DNA from: Tenacibaculum sp.
GTDB taxonomy: Bacteria; Bacteroidota; Bacteroidia; Flavobacteriales; Flavobacteriaceae
Direction: 5' to 3'
NCBI GenBank assembly: GCA_022448525.1
Contig: JAKVCX010000005.1
Location: 263,540-327,539, forward strand
DNA: 64,000 nt
Shown: piece by piece, positions 44,142 to 52,553 of the stretch
Numbering within the stretch: position 1 is the stretch's first letter
Layout of the letters: every line of letters starts with the position of its first letter
The notes under the pieces: generated by a model
Told to the model about the DNA's origin: nothing
The model's input: only the letters and a program-made list of their open reading frames with translations
Database searches by the model: none
Position numbers and translations under genes: made by a program

Positions 44142-46241
44142 TCAATTTTTCATAAGCTCAATTGCTCTATCGATATTTTCAGTAGGCAATTTGCAGGCTT
44201 TATTTACACAAACATAAATTAATGTTTTATCTGTATTGTATCGATTTAAAAGAAGAGGTAATTCACTTTTTTGAGTACTTCCAGAAATCAACATATTAGG
44301 AATGTATTTTCTTTGAAATAATTCTTCTGTTTTTACAATAGCATCTTTACCGCAAATGACAGTTTCATAGTATGGAGCTGTAAAGTTCAAATAGTTATCC
44401 AGCCAGTTTGAATATGCGTGTGGGTATTTTTCAATTTTCGATTCCATATTATGTAGAATGGTTTTACTCAGCGCTAAGTATTCTTTGTTATCAAGATAAT
44501 GACCTAAAAAGAGTAAGTTTTTGCTCATCACGGAATTAGAAGAAGGAATAACGATATCTTCAATTTCAAAGTTATTCGCAATTAAACCAGAATTCTTCTT
44601 GGTTGAATATTTAAAAAGCTCTTGTTCTGTATCAAAGAAATTATCAAAACTTACTTTAGCTAATGTATTCGAAATATTGAGCCAATCTTCGTTTAACGTA
44701 ATTTGATACAATGAAATATATGCGTTAATCAATAATGCATAGTCTTCTAAATAACCATCAATCTTTTTATTGCCTTTTCCAATTGTTCTTAACACATTCC
44801 CAGTTTTATTAATAGCTTCATTTTTAAGTGCTAATCCATTTTGTATGGCTTTTTCTTTAAATTTTTCATCCCCAAAAACTTTAAAAGCATCAACATAACC
44901 TTGTAATAAAAGTGCATTCCAAGAAGTTAGAATTTTCGTATCTAAAGAAGGTTTTTGTCTTTTGAGTCTTGCTTGTAAAAGTTGTTTGTTCCAATTTATA
45001 ACCAGCTTTTTAAGCTCTTGAATGGAAATGTTGTTTGCTTTTGCAAACTCAGAATCAGGAATTCTTTTGACTAATGCCGATTTACCTTCAACTTTTTCTA
45101 TTTCATTAATTCCATAATATGAATCGAAGAGGTTTTTGTTTTGGGTAATTAATGAAGTTAACTCTTCATTTGTCCAAGTGTAAAAAGCACCTTCTTCCAA
45201 TTCATTATTTTTATTAATACTATCAGCATTTAAAGAAGAATAATACAATCCATTTGTATGGAATTCTTTCTCGATAAATTCAATGGTTTTGTATACAATT
45301 TCTTTATATAAAGGTTTCTTGGTTATTTGATAAGCAATAGAATACAATGAGATGAGTTGAGCATTATCGTATAGCATTTTTTCGAAATGTGGAATGTGCC
45401 ATTTGTTATCAATAGTATATCTGGCAAAACCTCCTTCTAAATGATCATGTAAACCACCCAAAGCCATTTTGTCCAATGTTTTAGTAACAAAATCAAGAAG
45501 TTTAGAATCATTATTTTGATAAGCGTAACGCAATAAAAACTGATAGTTATTCGGTCTAGGAAACTGAGTTGATCCTATAAATCCACCATTAATTGTATCC
45601 AATTTTTCAAACCATAAATTCACATTTTTATTTAATGTTTCTTTAGAGAAATTGGTTTCTGAACTGTTCTTGTCAATCACTTGAAGTGACTTCATATCAT
45701 TTGCTAATTTTTCGGCAAAGTCATCAGTCTTTTCTGGATTATTAGTATAAAATAATTGAATGTTTTTAAGATTTTCTAACCATTCATCTTTTTCAAAATA
45801 CGTTCCTCCCCAAATAGGTTTACCATTAGGAAGAATTATACAGTTTAAAGGCCATCCTCCATTACCTGTCATAATTTGTACAGCAGTCATGTAGGTTTTA
45901 TCAACATCTGGATGTTCTTCTCTGTCTATTTTAATATTGACAAAGTTTTCATTCATGAACTTTGCTATCTCTTCATCTTCAAAAGTTTCTTCCTCCATTA
46001 CATGGCACCAATGACATGAAGAATAACCAATAGATAGTAATACAAGTTTGTTTTCTTCCTTGGCTTTTTCAAGATATTTAGTATCCCAAGGAAACCAATT
46101 TACAGGATTATGCGCATGTTGCAGTAAATATGGACTTGATTCATGTATTAAACTATTAGTATGTTTTTCTTTTGATTGAGAACAAGAAAAAAGAAACAAT
46201 ACTATAATAGGATAGAGGAAATGGTTTTTATTCAGTCGCAT
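44142..46241 (-). CDS. YyaL/SSP411-family thioredoxin-domain lipoprotein (DUF255)
   Basis: 699 residues. After a lipoprotein-type signal ([10 protein letters not shown]) comes the family hallmark [18 protein letters not shown] and a thioredoxin-like domain with Cys76-His-Trp-Cys79 ([16 protein letters not shown]), then [24 protein letters not shown] and a long alpha/alpha-barrel like that of AGE epimerases ([31 protein letters not shown]). The family is widespread from bacteria to animals (spermatogenesis-associated protein 20) with unclear function. The lipid anchor is unusual to my knowledge, since most members seem cytosolic. Confidence 0.92.
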   Translation of the reverse strand: MRLNKNHFLYPIIVLFLFSCSQSKEKHTNSLIHESSPYLLQHAHNPVNWFPWDTKYLEKAKEENKLVLLSIGYSSCHWCHVMEEETFEDEEIAKFMNENFVNIKIDREEHPDVDKTYMTAVQIMTGNGGWPLNCIILPNGKPIWGGTYFEKDEWLENLKNIQLFYTNNPEKTDDFAEKLANDMKSLQVIDKNSSETNFSKETLNKNVNLWFEKLDTINGGFIGSTQFPRPNNYQFLLRYAYQNNDSKLLDFVTKTLDKMALGGLHDHLEGGFARYTIDNKWHIPHFEKMLYDNAQLISLYSIAYQITKKPLYKEIVYKTIEFIEKEFHTNGLYYSSLNADSINKNNELEEGAFYTWTNEELTSLITQNKNLFDSYYGINEIEKVEGKSALVKRIPDSEFAKANNISIQELKKLVINWNKQLLQARLKRQKPSLDTKILTSWNALLLQGYVDAFKVFGDEKFKEKAIQNGLALKNEAINKTGNVLRTIGKGNKKIDGYLEDYALLINAYISLYQITLNEDWLNISNTLAKVSFDNFFDTEQELFKYSTKKNSGLIANNFEIEDIVIPSSNSVMSKNLLFLGHYLDNKEYLALSKTILHNMESKIEKYPHAYSNWLDNYLNFTAPYYETVICGKDAIVKTEELFQRKYIPNMLISGSTQKSELPLLLNRYNTDKTLIYVCVNKACKLPTENIDRAIELMKN

Positions 46242-46280
46242 AACCCAAATATAACGATTAGGAAATCACTGTGAACAAAA

Positions 46281-46306
46281 AGAGATTGCCAAAATTGACA
46301 ATCTCT
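46281..46306 (-). terminator. Terminator of the KdsC-like/DUF2147 gene group
   Basis: Stem AGAGATTG / CAATCTCT with a 10-nt loop; on the minus strand it is followed by TTTTTG. It lies 24 bp after the DUF2147 gene. Confidence 0.8.
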
Positions 46307-46329
46307 AATATAATTCTTTCAAAGAATAT

Positions 46330-46755
46330 TTATTTCTTTCTAAACCAGTAAGCAGTTCTTCCAAGTAAAGAGAAACCAATATATCCTCTAATTTTTAATT
46401 TATCGGTTTCTACAAGTTGAATGTAGCACTTGTATTTTTTACCATTTTTAGGATCTAAAATTTTTCCGCCAGACCATTCATCTCCGTCTTTTTCTAGTCC
46501 AGTTAAAATATTCATTCCTAAAATTTTCTTGTCTTTGTTTTTTCCGCTACACTTATCACAAACAGCGTCTTGTCTGTTTTGATCGGTAATTTCTACAATC
46601 TTAGCATATGCTTTTCCTTCCTTTTCATACACTTCAATTACACTATCCACTTTACCTGTTTCTTCATCTCGGTTTTCCCATTTTCCGAAAATGCTTTGTG
46701 CACTTACAGTTGTTGCAAACGCAACCAATAAAAATGTAAATACTACTTTTCTCAT
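46330..46755 (-). CDS. DUF2147 exported protein
   Basis: 141 residues with a signal peptide (VAFATTVSAQ). The mature part begins SIFGKWENRDEETGKVDSVIEVYEKEGKAYAK (split), contains CDKCSGKNKDKKILGMNIL and ends GYIGFSLLGRTAYWFRKK, the usual DUF2147 pattern: a small beta-barrel-like periplasmic protein of unknown role. Two Cys four apart (CDKC) could bind a metal. It follows the KdsC-like gene after 24 bp. Confidence 0.9.
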   Translation of the reverse strand: MRKVVFTFLLVAFATTVSAQSIFGKWENRDEETGKVDSVIEVYEKEGKAYAKIVEITDQNRQDAVCDKCSGKNKDKKILGMNILTGLEKDGDEWSGGKILDPKNGKKYKCYIQLVETDKLKIRGYIGFSLLGRTAYWFRKK

Positions 46756-46779
46756 ATATGTAAATTTAATTTGTTCTTG

Positions 46780-47307
46780 TTAATCGTACTGTGCATCAAA
46801 ATTATCTTTCCATTTCTCTTGAACACGCATCACTTGTTCAATAACGTCTCTTGCACAACCTTCACCACCATTTTTATCGGAAATATAAACTGATATTGCT
46901 TGCAGTTCTCTTACAGCGTCATTCGGGCAACAAGGAATTCCAACTTTTTCCATTACTGGTAAATCTGGAATATCATCTCCCATGTACAAAACGTTTTCTG
47001 CTTTTAAATCGTATTTTTCAACTAACTCTTTATATTGATTTATTTTGGTGTGTGCTCCTAAATAAATATCGGTGATTCCTAAGCCTTCCAAACGTTTTCT
47101 TACTCCTTCATTTTTTCCTCCAGATATAATACAAACACGATATCCTGATTTTACAGCAGCTTTTAAAGCGTAGCCGTCTTTTATATTCATTTGACGAACC
47201 AATTCTCCGTTTGGAAAAACAGTTACAATTCCGTTTGTTAATACACCATCAACATCAAAAATAAATGTTGTTACGTCGTTAAAAAGTTGTTTATAGCTTT
47301 TATCCAT
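46780..47307 (-). CDS. KdsC-like HAD phosphatase (KDO 8-phosphate phosphatase family)
   Basis: 175 residues of the small cap-less HAD C0 type. Motif I FDVDGVL with Asp18 and Asp20, motif II in IISGG, Lys in KINQYKELV region, motif III MGDDIPDLPVM. KdsC removes phosphate from KDO 8-phosphate in lipopolysaccharide synthesis, and Bacteroidota members may instead act on KDN/sialate 9-phosphates. The start overlaps the end of the DUF2520 gene by 8 bp, so they are coupled. Confidence 0.88.
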   Translation of the reverse strand: MDKSYKQLFNDVTTFIFDVDGVLTNGIVTVFPNGELVRQMNIKDGYALKAAVKSGYRVCIISGGKNEGVRKRLEGLGITDIYLGAHTKINQYKELVEKYDLKAENVLYMGDDIPDLPVMEKVGIPCCPNDAVRELQAISVYISDKNGGEGCARDVIEQVMRVQEKWKDNFDAQYD

Positions 47308-48043
47308 TTTGGATTGATTTTGTTATAAGTTGATATATTTCTTTTTGTTTGATATCCAGTAAATTTAGATGTCTTTTAATAGTCTCTTGGTCATTACGTT
47401 TTGCAGGACCAGTTTGTGCTTCATTTGGAGAGACTTCTTCAATTTTCGAAGCAGTTTCTTTTATCAATGGCAACAATACTTCAAAAGGAACATCATATTG
47501 GTTGCAAATATCATTCCCAATTTTATACATATGATTGGTGAAATTATTTACAAATACGGCGGCAACATGCAATTTACTTCGTTGTTCAGATGATATTGTA
47601 TAAACTTTTGGAGAGATGTAATGAGCAAGATTTTCTAATAAAGTTAGGTCTTTAGAGTTTTCAGCTTCAATGCACAATGGAATTTCATTAAAGTCTACAG
47701 GTTTTGTTTTCGAAAAACTTTGAAGCGGATAAAAAATACCTTTTCGACCTTTATTTTTTAATGAGTTCATTGAAACACTACCAGAAGTATGTGTTACTAA
47801 TTTATTTTCAGGTAATTGATTCGATAATTCACTTATGGAATCATCGGAGATAGCTATAATGTACACATCTGCATCTTCTAACAAGGCTAAATCATCTGTT
47901 AGAGAAACTTTGTTTTGAAAATGGTTGATAGATTTTACATTTCGTGCATATAATTGTTTTAAAGTAACATCTTTAGAAGCTAAAAAAGCTTCTGCCAAAT
48001 GATGTGCAACGTTTCCTCCTCCAAGTAATACAACAGATATCAT
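47300..48043 (-). CDS. Rossmann-fold DUF2520 protein (NADP oxidoreductase-like)
   Basis: 247 residues. N-terminal Rossmann nucleotide-binding loop VVLLGGGNVAHHLAEAF and a C-terminal helical DUF2520 domain (LHVAAVFVNNFTNHMYKIG, GPAKRNDQETIKRHLNLL). The pattern resembles F420- and NADP-dependent reductases and ketopantoate-reductase-like folds. The reaction is unknown. It shares an operon with the KdsC-like phosphatase. Confidence 0.88.
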   Translation of the reverse strand: MISVVLLGGGNVAHHLAEAFLASKDVTLKQLYARNVKSINHFQNKVSLTDDLALLEDADVYIIAISDDSISELSNQLPENKLVTHTSGSVSMNSLKNKGRKGIFYPLQSFSKTKPVDFNEIPLCIEAENSKDLTLLENLAHYISPKVYTISSEQRSKLHVAAVFVNNFTNHMYKIGNDICNQYDVPFEVLLPLIKETASKIEEVSPNEAQTGPAKRNDQETIKRHLNLLDIKQKEIYQLITKSIQNG

Positions 48044-48114
48044 GATAGCGAAGATATTGAATTTATTTGAAGCTGTAGAATGCTTTTAGTAAATTGGGGG
48101 ACCAAATATTTATT

Positions 48115-49266
48115 ATGAAAAAAACAGATCAACTTGGAATAAATACTATTTGTACGCATGTAGGAGAGTTAAAAGATGAACAATTTAAAGGAGCTGTTTC
48201 TCCGATTTATTTGTCTTCTTCTTACCAGTTTTATGATGTTGATGTAAAAAGATATCCTCGATACTTTAATACACCAAATCAAGAAGCACTATGTAAAAAG
48301 ATTGCTGCGTTAGAAAAAACTGAAAATGCATTGATTTTCGGTTCAGGAATGGCGGCTATTAGTACAAGTTTGATGGCTTTTTTACACAAGGGAGATCATG
48401 TTGTTTTACAAGAAACTTTATATGGAGGAACTTATAACTTGGTAATTGAGGAATTTAATAAGTTTGGAATTGAATATACGTTTACAGAAAGTTTAGAAAT
48501 TGAAGATTTTAAAAAAGTAATTCGATCGAACACAAAAGTTGTTTTTATAGAAACACCGTCCAATCCTCTGTTGAAGTTAGTTGATATTAAAGCGGTAGCA
48601 GATTTGGCAAAGAAACACGGGATTGTTAGTATGATTGATAATACTTTCGCTTCTCCTATTAATCAAACTCCAATTGATTTTGGTATTGATATTATGATTC
48701 ATTCGGCTACGAAATATATGGGAGGACATTCCGATATTTTGGCAGGAGCAGTTGCTGCATCTAATGAACATATTGATAAGATTTGGAATATTGCAAAGAA
48801 CTTTGGAGGAAGTTTAAGTGATTTTACCGTTTGGATGCTAGAAAGAAGTATAAAAACCATGAATTTACGTGTGAAATGTCAAAATGAAAATGCGTTAAAA
48901 ATGGCGAATTACTTAGAGCAAAATCCTAATGTTGATAAAGTATATTATCCGGGATTAGAATCACATGAGAATCATGAATTAGCGAAAGCGCAAATGAAAG
49001 GTTTTGGAGGTATGTTGTCTTTCGAATTAAAAGAAGGAATTGATTCTATGGAGTTTCAACGTAATTTAGAACTAATTAAACCGTCTATGAGTTTGGCTGG
49101 AGTTGAAAGTACTTTATTAAGCCCATCTCAAACATCTCATGCTTTATTGTCTCCGGAAGAAAGAGCAAAACAAGGAATTAAAGATGGGTTAATTCGTTTT
49201 TCAGTAGGAATAGAAGAAGTAGAAGATTTAATAGCTGATATTGAACAAGCCATAGAAAAGTTGTAG
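48115..49266 (+). CDS. Trans-sulfuration family PLP enzyme (cystathionine gamma-synthase/methionine gamma-lyase type)
   Basis: 383 residues from the ATG at 48115 (MKKTDQLGINTICTHVGE); the longer frame opens with TTG and adds 7 residues. PLP enzyme features: YPRYFNTPNQEALCKKIAALEKTE, FGSGMAAIS, tyrosine in TLYGGTYNL, Asp in MIDNTFASPI and the PLP lysine in IHSATKYMGGHSD (Lys about 203). Family members make or break Cys, homocysteine or Met side chains; the specific reaction cannot be fixed by motif. It is divergent from the DUF2520 gene. Confidence 0.9.
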   Translation: MKKTDQLGINTICTHVGELKDEQFKGAVSPIYLSSSYQFYDVDVKRYPRYFNTPNQEALCKKIAALEKTENALIFGSGMAAISTSLMAFLHKGDHVVLQETLYGGTYNLVIEEFNKFGIEYTFTESLEIEDFKKVIRSNTKVVFIETPSNPLLKLVDIKAVADLAKKHGIVSMIDNTFASPINQTPIDFGIDIMIHSATKYMGGHSDILAGAVAASNEHIDKIWNIAKNFGGSLSDFTVWMLERSIKTMNLRVKCQNENALKMANYLEQNPNVDKVYYPGLESHENHELAKAQMKGFGGMLSFELKEGIDSMEFQRNLELIKPSMSLAGVESTLLSPSQTSHALLSPEERAKQGIKDGLIRFSVGIEEVEDLIADIEQAIEKL

Positions 49267-49267
49267 T

Positions 49268-49687
49268 ATGAATTACAAAGTTATAGTATCTATTTACTTG
49301 ACGTTGTTATATTGTGGATTGCACGCCCAAGTCAGGTCAAATAAATCTTTAAACTCATTGGGATATGATATTCAATTTGTTTATAAAGACACAATTTTAG
49401 AGAAAGGATCAATGGCGAAAATAAAGGAGGTAGCCCAGATTCTAAAACAAAACGATAAAAATTATTATGTAGATAGTCATACTTGTGTTGAAGGTAATCA
49501 AAATGATAATCTTCTATTAACTAGAATAAGAGCTTCGATTATAAGAAAAAAATTAATTCAGTTGGGTGTTGATTCGTTAAAAGTTACTCCTAGAGGTAGG
49601 GGTGAAATGTTTCCTGTTTATATTGTTGTTTCTCCTCGACATAATTTTAAAAATAGAATCATCCGATTTACAACAAGAAAACAGTAA
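49268..49687 (+). CDS. Small exported OmpA-like protein, tandem copy 1
   Basis: 139 residues with a signal peptide (TLLYCGLHAQ) and a single OmpA-C-like domain (IQFVYKDTILEKGSMAKIKEVAQIL…VDSHTCVEGNQND…TRIRASIIRKKLIQLGVDSLKVTPRGRGEMFP). In place of the usual HTD the loop reads HTC, so the Asp that binds peptidoglycan diaminopimelate is missing; the Arg of RIRAS is kept. The ATG lies 1 nt after the preceding stop. There is no outer-membrane barrel or lipid anchor. Confidence 0.78.
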   Translation: MNYKVIVSIYLTLLYCGLHAQVRSNKSLNSLGYDIQFVYKDTILEKGSMAKIKEVAQILKQNDKNYYVDSHTCVEGNQNDNLLLTRIRASIIRKKLIQLGVDSLKVTPRGRGEMFPVYIVVSPRHNFKNRIIRFTTRKQ

Positions 49688-49692
49688 AAATT

Positions 49693-50106
49693 ATGAGTAG
49701 ATTAATGTTATTTGTTTTTCTTTTACTTTTTAATCTTGTGAGTTTTGCTCAAAAAGAAAAGGAGGATGAATATTTGAAAAATCTAGCAAAGAAGATTCAA
49801 TTTGAGAATAAAGAATTGTATTTCAAAGAAGGTTCTTTAGAGGCAATGAAGGATGTCGTGCACTATATTAATTCAAATGAAGGTTATTATTTAATTACTA
49901 GTAATACAAGTCGAAACGGTAGCACTAATGCAAATCAAAAACTGACTAGTTTTAGGGCTAAAATGATAAAAAGACTAATGGTCAATCTTGGTGTAGATTC
50001 TTTAAAAATTAGAGTTGCAGGTTTAGGTGAAAATTATCCGATTAGTTCACATCCTTCAAAAGAAGATGATAGAATAGAAATAACTGTTTATGAAAAGAAA
50101 GAGTAA
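49693..50106 (+). CDS. Small exported OmpA-like protein, tandem copy 2
   Basis: 137 residues, signal peptide ending SFAQ. OmpA-C-like domain with KKIQFENKELYFKEGSLEAMKDVV, SNTSRNGSTNANQKLTSFRAKMIKRL and GLGENYPISS. The HTD Asp is again missing (NTS), while the Arg in SFRAK is kept. Close to copy 3 (KDEYLKNLAKKI against KDKYLNDIAKKI). It follows copy 1 by 5 bp. Confidence 0.78.
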   Translation: MSRLMLFVFLLLFNLVSFAQKEKEDEYLKNLAKKIQFENKELYFKEGSLEAMKDVVHYINSNEGYYLITSNTSRNGSTNANQKLTSFRAKMIKRLMVNLGVDSLKIRVAGLGENYPISSHPSKEDDRIEITVYEKKE

Positions 50107-50560
50107 ATTAAATTATAAAGAAGTTTTCTTTTTAGTTGGATTTCTGATTAGTTTGAGTGGAATTGCTCAAAAAGGAAAGAAAGACAAATATCTAAATGAT
50201 ATTGCGAAAAAGATTGGATTCAGAGGTAAGCAAGCTGTCTTTACAGAAGGATCGTTGGATGCTATGAAGGAAATGCTACTTTACATAAAAAATAATGATA
50301 AATATTATCTATTAGAATGCCATACTTCTAGTGATGGACGAAAGGAAGAAAATCAGGAGTTAACTGATGAAATTGCAGGAATGATTGAAAGGATTTTGAT
50401 TAATTTAGGACTAGATAGTTCAAGGTTTACTGTTATCGGAAAGGGAGAATTATTTCTTTGCTGCTTTTCTCCAACTAGAGCAGGTAGATATAAAAACCGA
50501 AGAGTTGAAATCAAAGAGATAAGTGAAGAAGAATTAATAAAATTAAAGAATAGTAAGTAA
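50090..50560 (+). CDS. Small exported OmpA-like protein, tandem copy 3
   Basis: 156 residues, with an N-terminal hydrophobic signal or anchor (VFFLVGFLISLSGIAQ). OmpA-C-like domain with KKIGFRGKQAVFTEGSLDAMKEML, HTSSDGRKEENQELTDEIAGMIERIL and GKGELFLCCF. Here both the Asp and the Arg of the peptidoglycan site are missing (HTS; EIAGM). Its start overlaps the end of copy 2 by 17 bp and its stop abuts bshB1 in TAATG fashion. Confidence 0.75.
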   Translation: MKRKSKLNYKEVFFLVGFLISLSGIAQKGKKDKYLNDIAKKIGFRGKQAVFTEGSLDAMKEMLLYIKNNDKYYLLECHTSSDGRKEENQELTDEIAGMIERILINLGLDSSRFTVIGKGELFLCCFSPTRAGRYKNRRVEIKEISEEELIKLKNSK

Positions 50561-51276
50561 TGAAACTAGATATATTAGCTTTTGGAGCGCATCCAGATGA
50601 TGTAGAATTAGGTTGTTCAGCAACTATAGCAAAAGAAATTTCTTTAGGGAAAAAGGTAGGGATTGTTGATTTGACACGAGGAGAATTAGGTACACGAGGT
50701 TCTGCTGATTTAAGAGATATTGAAGCAGCTAAAGCTGCGGAAATACTTGGAGTTCAAATAAGAGAAAATTTAGGTTTTGCTGATGGATTTTTTGTAAATG
50801 ATAAAGAGCATCAGTTAGAAATCATTAAAATGATTCGTAAATACAGACCTGAAATTGTGTTATGTAATGCAATTGATGATCGCCATATCGATCATCCAAA
50901 AGGAAGTAAAGTGGTTTCTGATGCTTGTTTTTTGAGTGGTTTGGTAAAAATTGAAACAGAACTTGACGGTGAAAACCAAGAAAAATGGAGACCGAAAGTT
51001 GTGTATCATTACATTCAGTGGAAAAACATTGAGCCAGATTTCGTTGTGGATGTTACAGGGTTTATGGATATAAAAATAGCTTCCGTTATGGCTTATAGTT
51101 CTCAATTCTTTGATCCATCAAGTAAAGAACCAGAAACACCAATTACAAGTAAAAACTTCACAGAAAGTGTAGAATACCGAGCAAAAGACCTTGGAAGGCT
51201 TATTGGAGTTGACTTTGCAGAAGGCTTTACCACAGAGCGTTACGTTGCGGTAGAAAATTTAAGTAAATTAAAATAA
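50560..51276 (+). CDS. bshB1: Bacillithiol biosynthesis deacetylase BshB1
   Basis: 238 residues of the LmbE/PIG-L zinc deacetylase family with the BshB1 signature MKLDILAFGAHPDDVELGCSA split by the zinc motif (His11, Asp14), DLTRGELGTRGSADLRDIEAAKA and DDRHIDHPKGSKVV (third ligand region). It removes acetate from GlcNAc-malate in bacillithiol synthesis in the cytosol. Bacillithiol is made by many Flavobacteriia. It closes the run of same-strand genes before tRNA-His. Confidence 0.94.
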   Translation: MKLDILAFGAHPDDVELGCSATIAKEISLGKKVGIVDLTRGELGTRGSADLRDIEAAKAAEILGVQIRENLGFADGFFVNDKEHQLEIIKMIRKYRPEIVLCNAIDDRHIDHPKGSKVVSDACFLSGLVKIETELDGENQEKWRPKVVYHYIQWKNIEPDFVVDVTGFMDIKIASVMAYSSQFFDPSSKEPETPITSKNFTESVEYRAKDLGRLIGVDFAEGFTTERYVAVENLSKLK

Positions 51277-51283
51277 AAAAATG

Positions 51284-51315
51284 TTTGGTCACATTTAAGA
51301 AAAGAATTATATTTG
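51284..51315 (+). promoter_or_regulatory. Promoter of tRNA-His
   Basis: TTTG (51284-51287), 20-bp spacer, TATATTTG (51308-51315), followed by GCACCCGC as in the other tRNA promoters. Confidence 0.88.
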
Positions 51316-51331
51316 CACCCGCTAGTTAAAT

Positions 51332-51406
51332 GGTGATTGTAGCTCAGTTGGTTAGAGCGCCGGATTGTGGTTCCGGAGGTCGCCGGTTCGAACCCGGTCT
51401 TTCACC
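51332..51406 (+). tRNA. tRNA-His (GTG)
   Basis: Anticodon loop TTGTGGT gives GTG. The extra G-1 (51332) pairs with C73 as in all tRNA-His. The acceptor stem GTGATTG with CTTTCAC has two adjacent T-T mismatches (positions 5-68 and 6-67), which is unusual. CCA is not encoded. Confidence 0.92.
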
Positions 51407-51410
51407 CAAG

Positions 51411-51441
51411 AAAAAAGCTTCTCAATTTGAGAAGCTTTTTT
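51411..51441 (+). terminator. Terminator of tRNA-His
   Basis: Perfect 15-bp stem AAAAAAGCTTCTCAA / TTGAGAAGCTTTTTT with a 1-nt apparent loop (opens to a larger one in RNA) and a T-run. The following 51442-51650 shows no supported gene. Confidence 0.9.
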
Positions 51442-51650
51442 GTTTTCAAAAATCTTCATTAAGAGAAACAGTTTTAGTTATGTGAAATTGATTACGAGGT
51501 TAGAAATAATCAAAAAAGACCAGTTACTCAATTAGAATTGAGTAATTAAAACTGATGGAAATGAACAATTTTGGAGAATTTATCTTTATTAGAATGATTC
51601 CTTTTTTCTTTCTTTTTTTAAAATGTTACGTCTATAAATCTGCAGATTCA

Positions 51651-52018
51651 TTAATAGTTTCTTCTTTTTCGATAGTAGTCATAACCGATATGTAATAGAA
51701 ATAAAAATATCGTTATGGTAAGTATTATTGGTAGATTAGAAAATAACATTAATAAAAAATACAAACTTAAAAAAGCAATTATTAAGATGGATTCTTTTTT
51801 GGAATTAGGAGTTTTACACCTAAATAAAGAGATAGAAAGATTATTAAATATAGAACTATATGAAATATTATAAACCTGTATCCTCCATTATCAATCGATG
51901 AATCACTAAATACTAAGCCAAAGGTATGTGTGATTTTAGAAATAATCTCAGGTAGTTCTATATTTAATAAGTATAGCCCAAGAGTAATGAGAAATAAACC
52001 AAAGACTTTTCTTTGCAT
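51651..52018 (-). CDS. Small four-helix membrane protein, apparently split by a -1 frame change at A AAA AAG
   Basis: The zero frame (52018 to 51782) encodes 78 residues: MQRKVFGLFLITLGLYLL…LGVKLLIPKKNPS, two membrane helices. Its codons CCA AAA AAG contain the classic slippery heptamer A AAA AAG. A -1 slip there reads GAA TCC ATC TTA and continues for 47 residues (ESILIIAFLSLYFLLMLFS…GYDYYRKRRNY) to a TAA at 51651-51653, adding two more helices and a positively charged end. The product would be about 122 residues. The -1 frame has no good start of its own. A programmed frameshift, a real frameshift mutation or an A-run sequencing error would all look like this. Confidence 0.6.
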
Positions 52019-52057
52019 AAATTAAAATTAATAAAACAATATAAATTAATAGAGTAG

Positions 52058-52264
52058 TTAATGAGGACAATTATTACCAGCAAAATTACATGATCCTGGA
52101 GGTAGGAGTTCAACGCAATCACAAATAAGTAATTCGGGTATTACTTCATATAACGGAGTAAATACAAAGAATAGTAAAAGGCAAAAAGAAAGGATTTTAA
52201 CAGCTAGAGAAACTTTTTTAGTTTCTACAAATTCAATTTTAAGTTGTTCGTAGTTATTCTCCAT
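52058..52264 (-). CDS. Small single-pass membrane protein with Cys-rich tail
   Basis: 68 residues: an acidic/helical N-terminus (MENNYEQLKIEFVETKKVSL), one membrane helix (ILSFCLLLFFVFTPLYEVI) and a C-terminal tail with four Cys (CDCVELLPPGSCNFAGNNC). Unknown function. It lies 39 bp upstream of the split membrane gene, on the same strand; coding is supported by length, topology and context only. Confidence 0.6.
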   Translation of the reverse strand: MENNYEQLKIEFVETKKVSLAVKILSFCLLLFFVFTPLYEVIPELLICDCVELLPPGSCNFAGNNCPH

Positions 52265-52302
52265 GAAGTAAAAGTAATAAATGAACGATAGAAAAGAAAA
52301 AA

Positions 52303-52467
52303 TTATAAGTAGATGTATAAAAAGATAAGTGCAATTCCGATTAATATTCGTAATAGTTTCTCTTCTTTTTTGCCGAGTTTATTCACAACTGACTTTATAG
52401 AAAAATGATTTGCATCTGAGATTACATCAATTATAAAGAAAGTTCCGACTACTAATACTGTATACAT
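52303..52467 (-). CDS. 54-residue membrane protein
   Basis: An ATG at 52465-52467 opens 54 codons (MYTVLVVGTFFIIDVISD…RILIGIALIFLYIYL) to TAA at 52303. Two hydrophobic stretches flank a Lys-rich centre (KLGKKEEKLLR). It is the first of three tiny same-strand membrane genes (52467 down to 51651) and is not explained by any larger reading frame. Confidence 0.6.
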   Translation of the reverse strand: MYTVLVVGTFFIIDVISDANHFSIKSVVNKLGKKEEKLLRILIGIALIFLYIYL

Positions 52468-52553
52468 TCTTGGAAAATAAGAAAATTAATTGAATCCATA
52501 GAGTTATAACTCTTGAAATAAAAAAAAACGAACCGAAGTCCGCTCTGAAGAAT

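Noticed and set aside
44142..46241. YyaL-like protein as part of the sugar operon
   Set aside because: It is on the opposite strand, separated by a degenerate repeat, and its family is not tied to glycan use.
51555..51695. 46-codon plus-strand ORF (MEMNNFGEFIFIRM…)
   Set aside because: It overlaps the -1 frame extension of the small membrane gene on the other strand, which is better supported; T-rich Phe/Leu content is expected by chance here.
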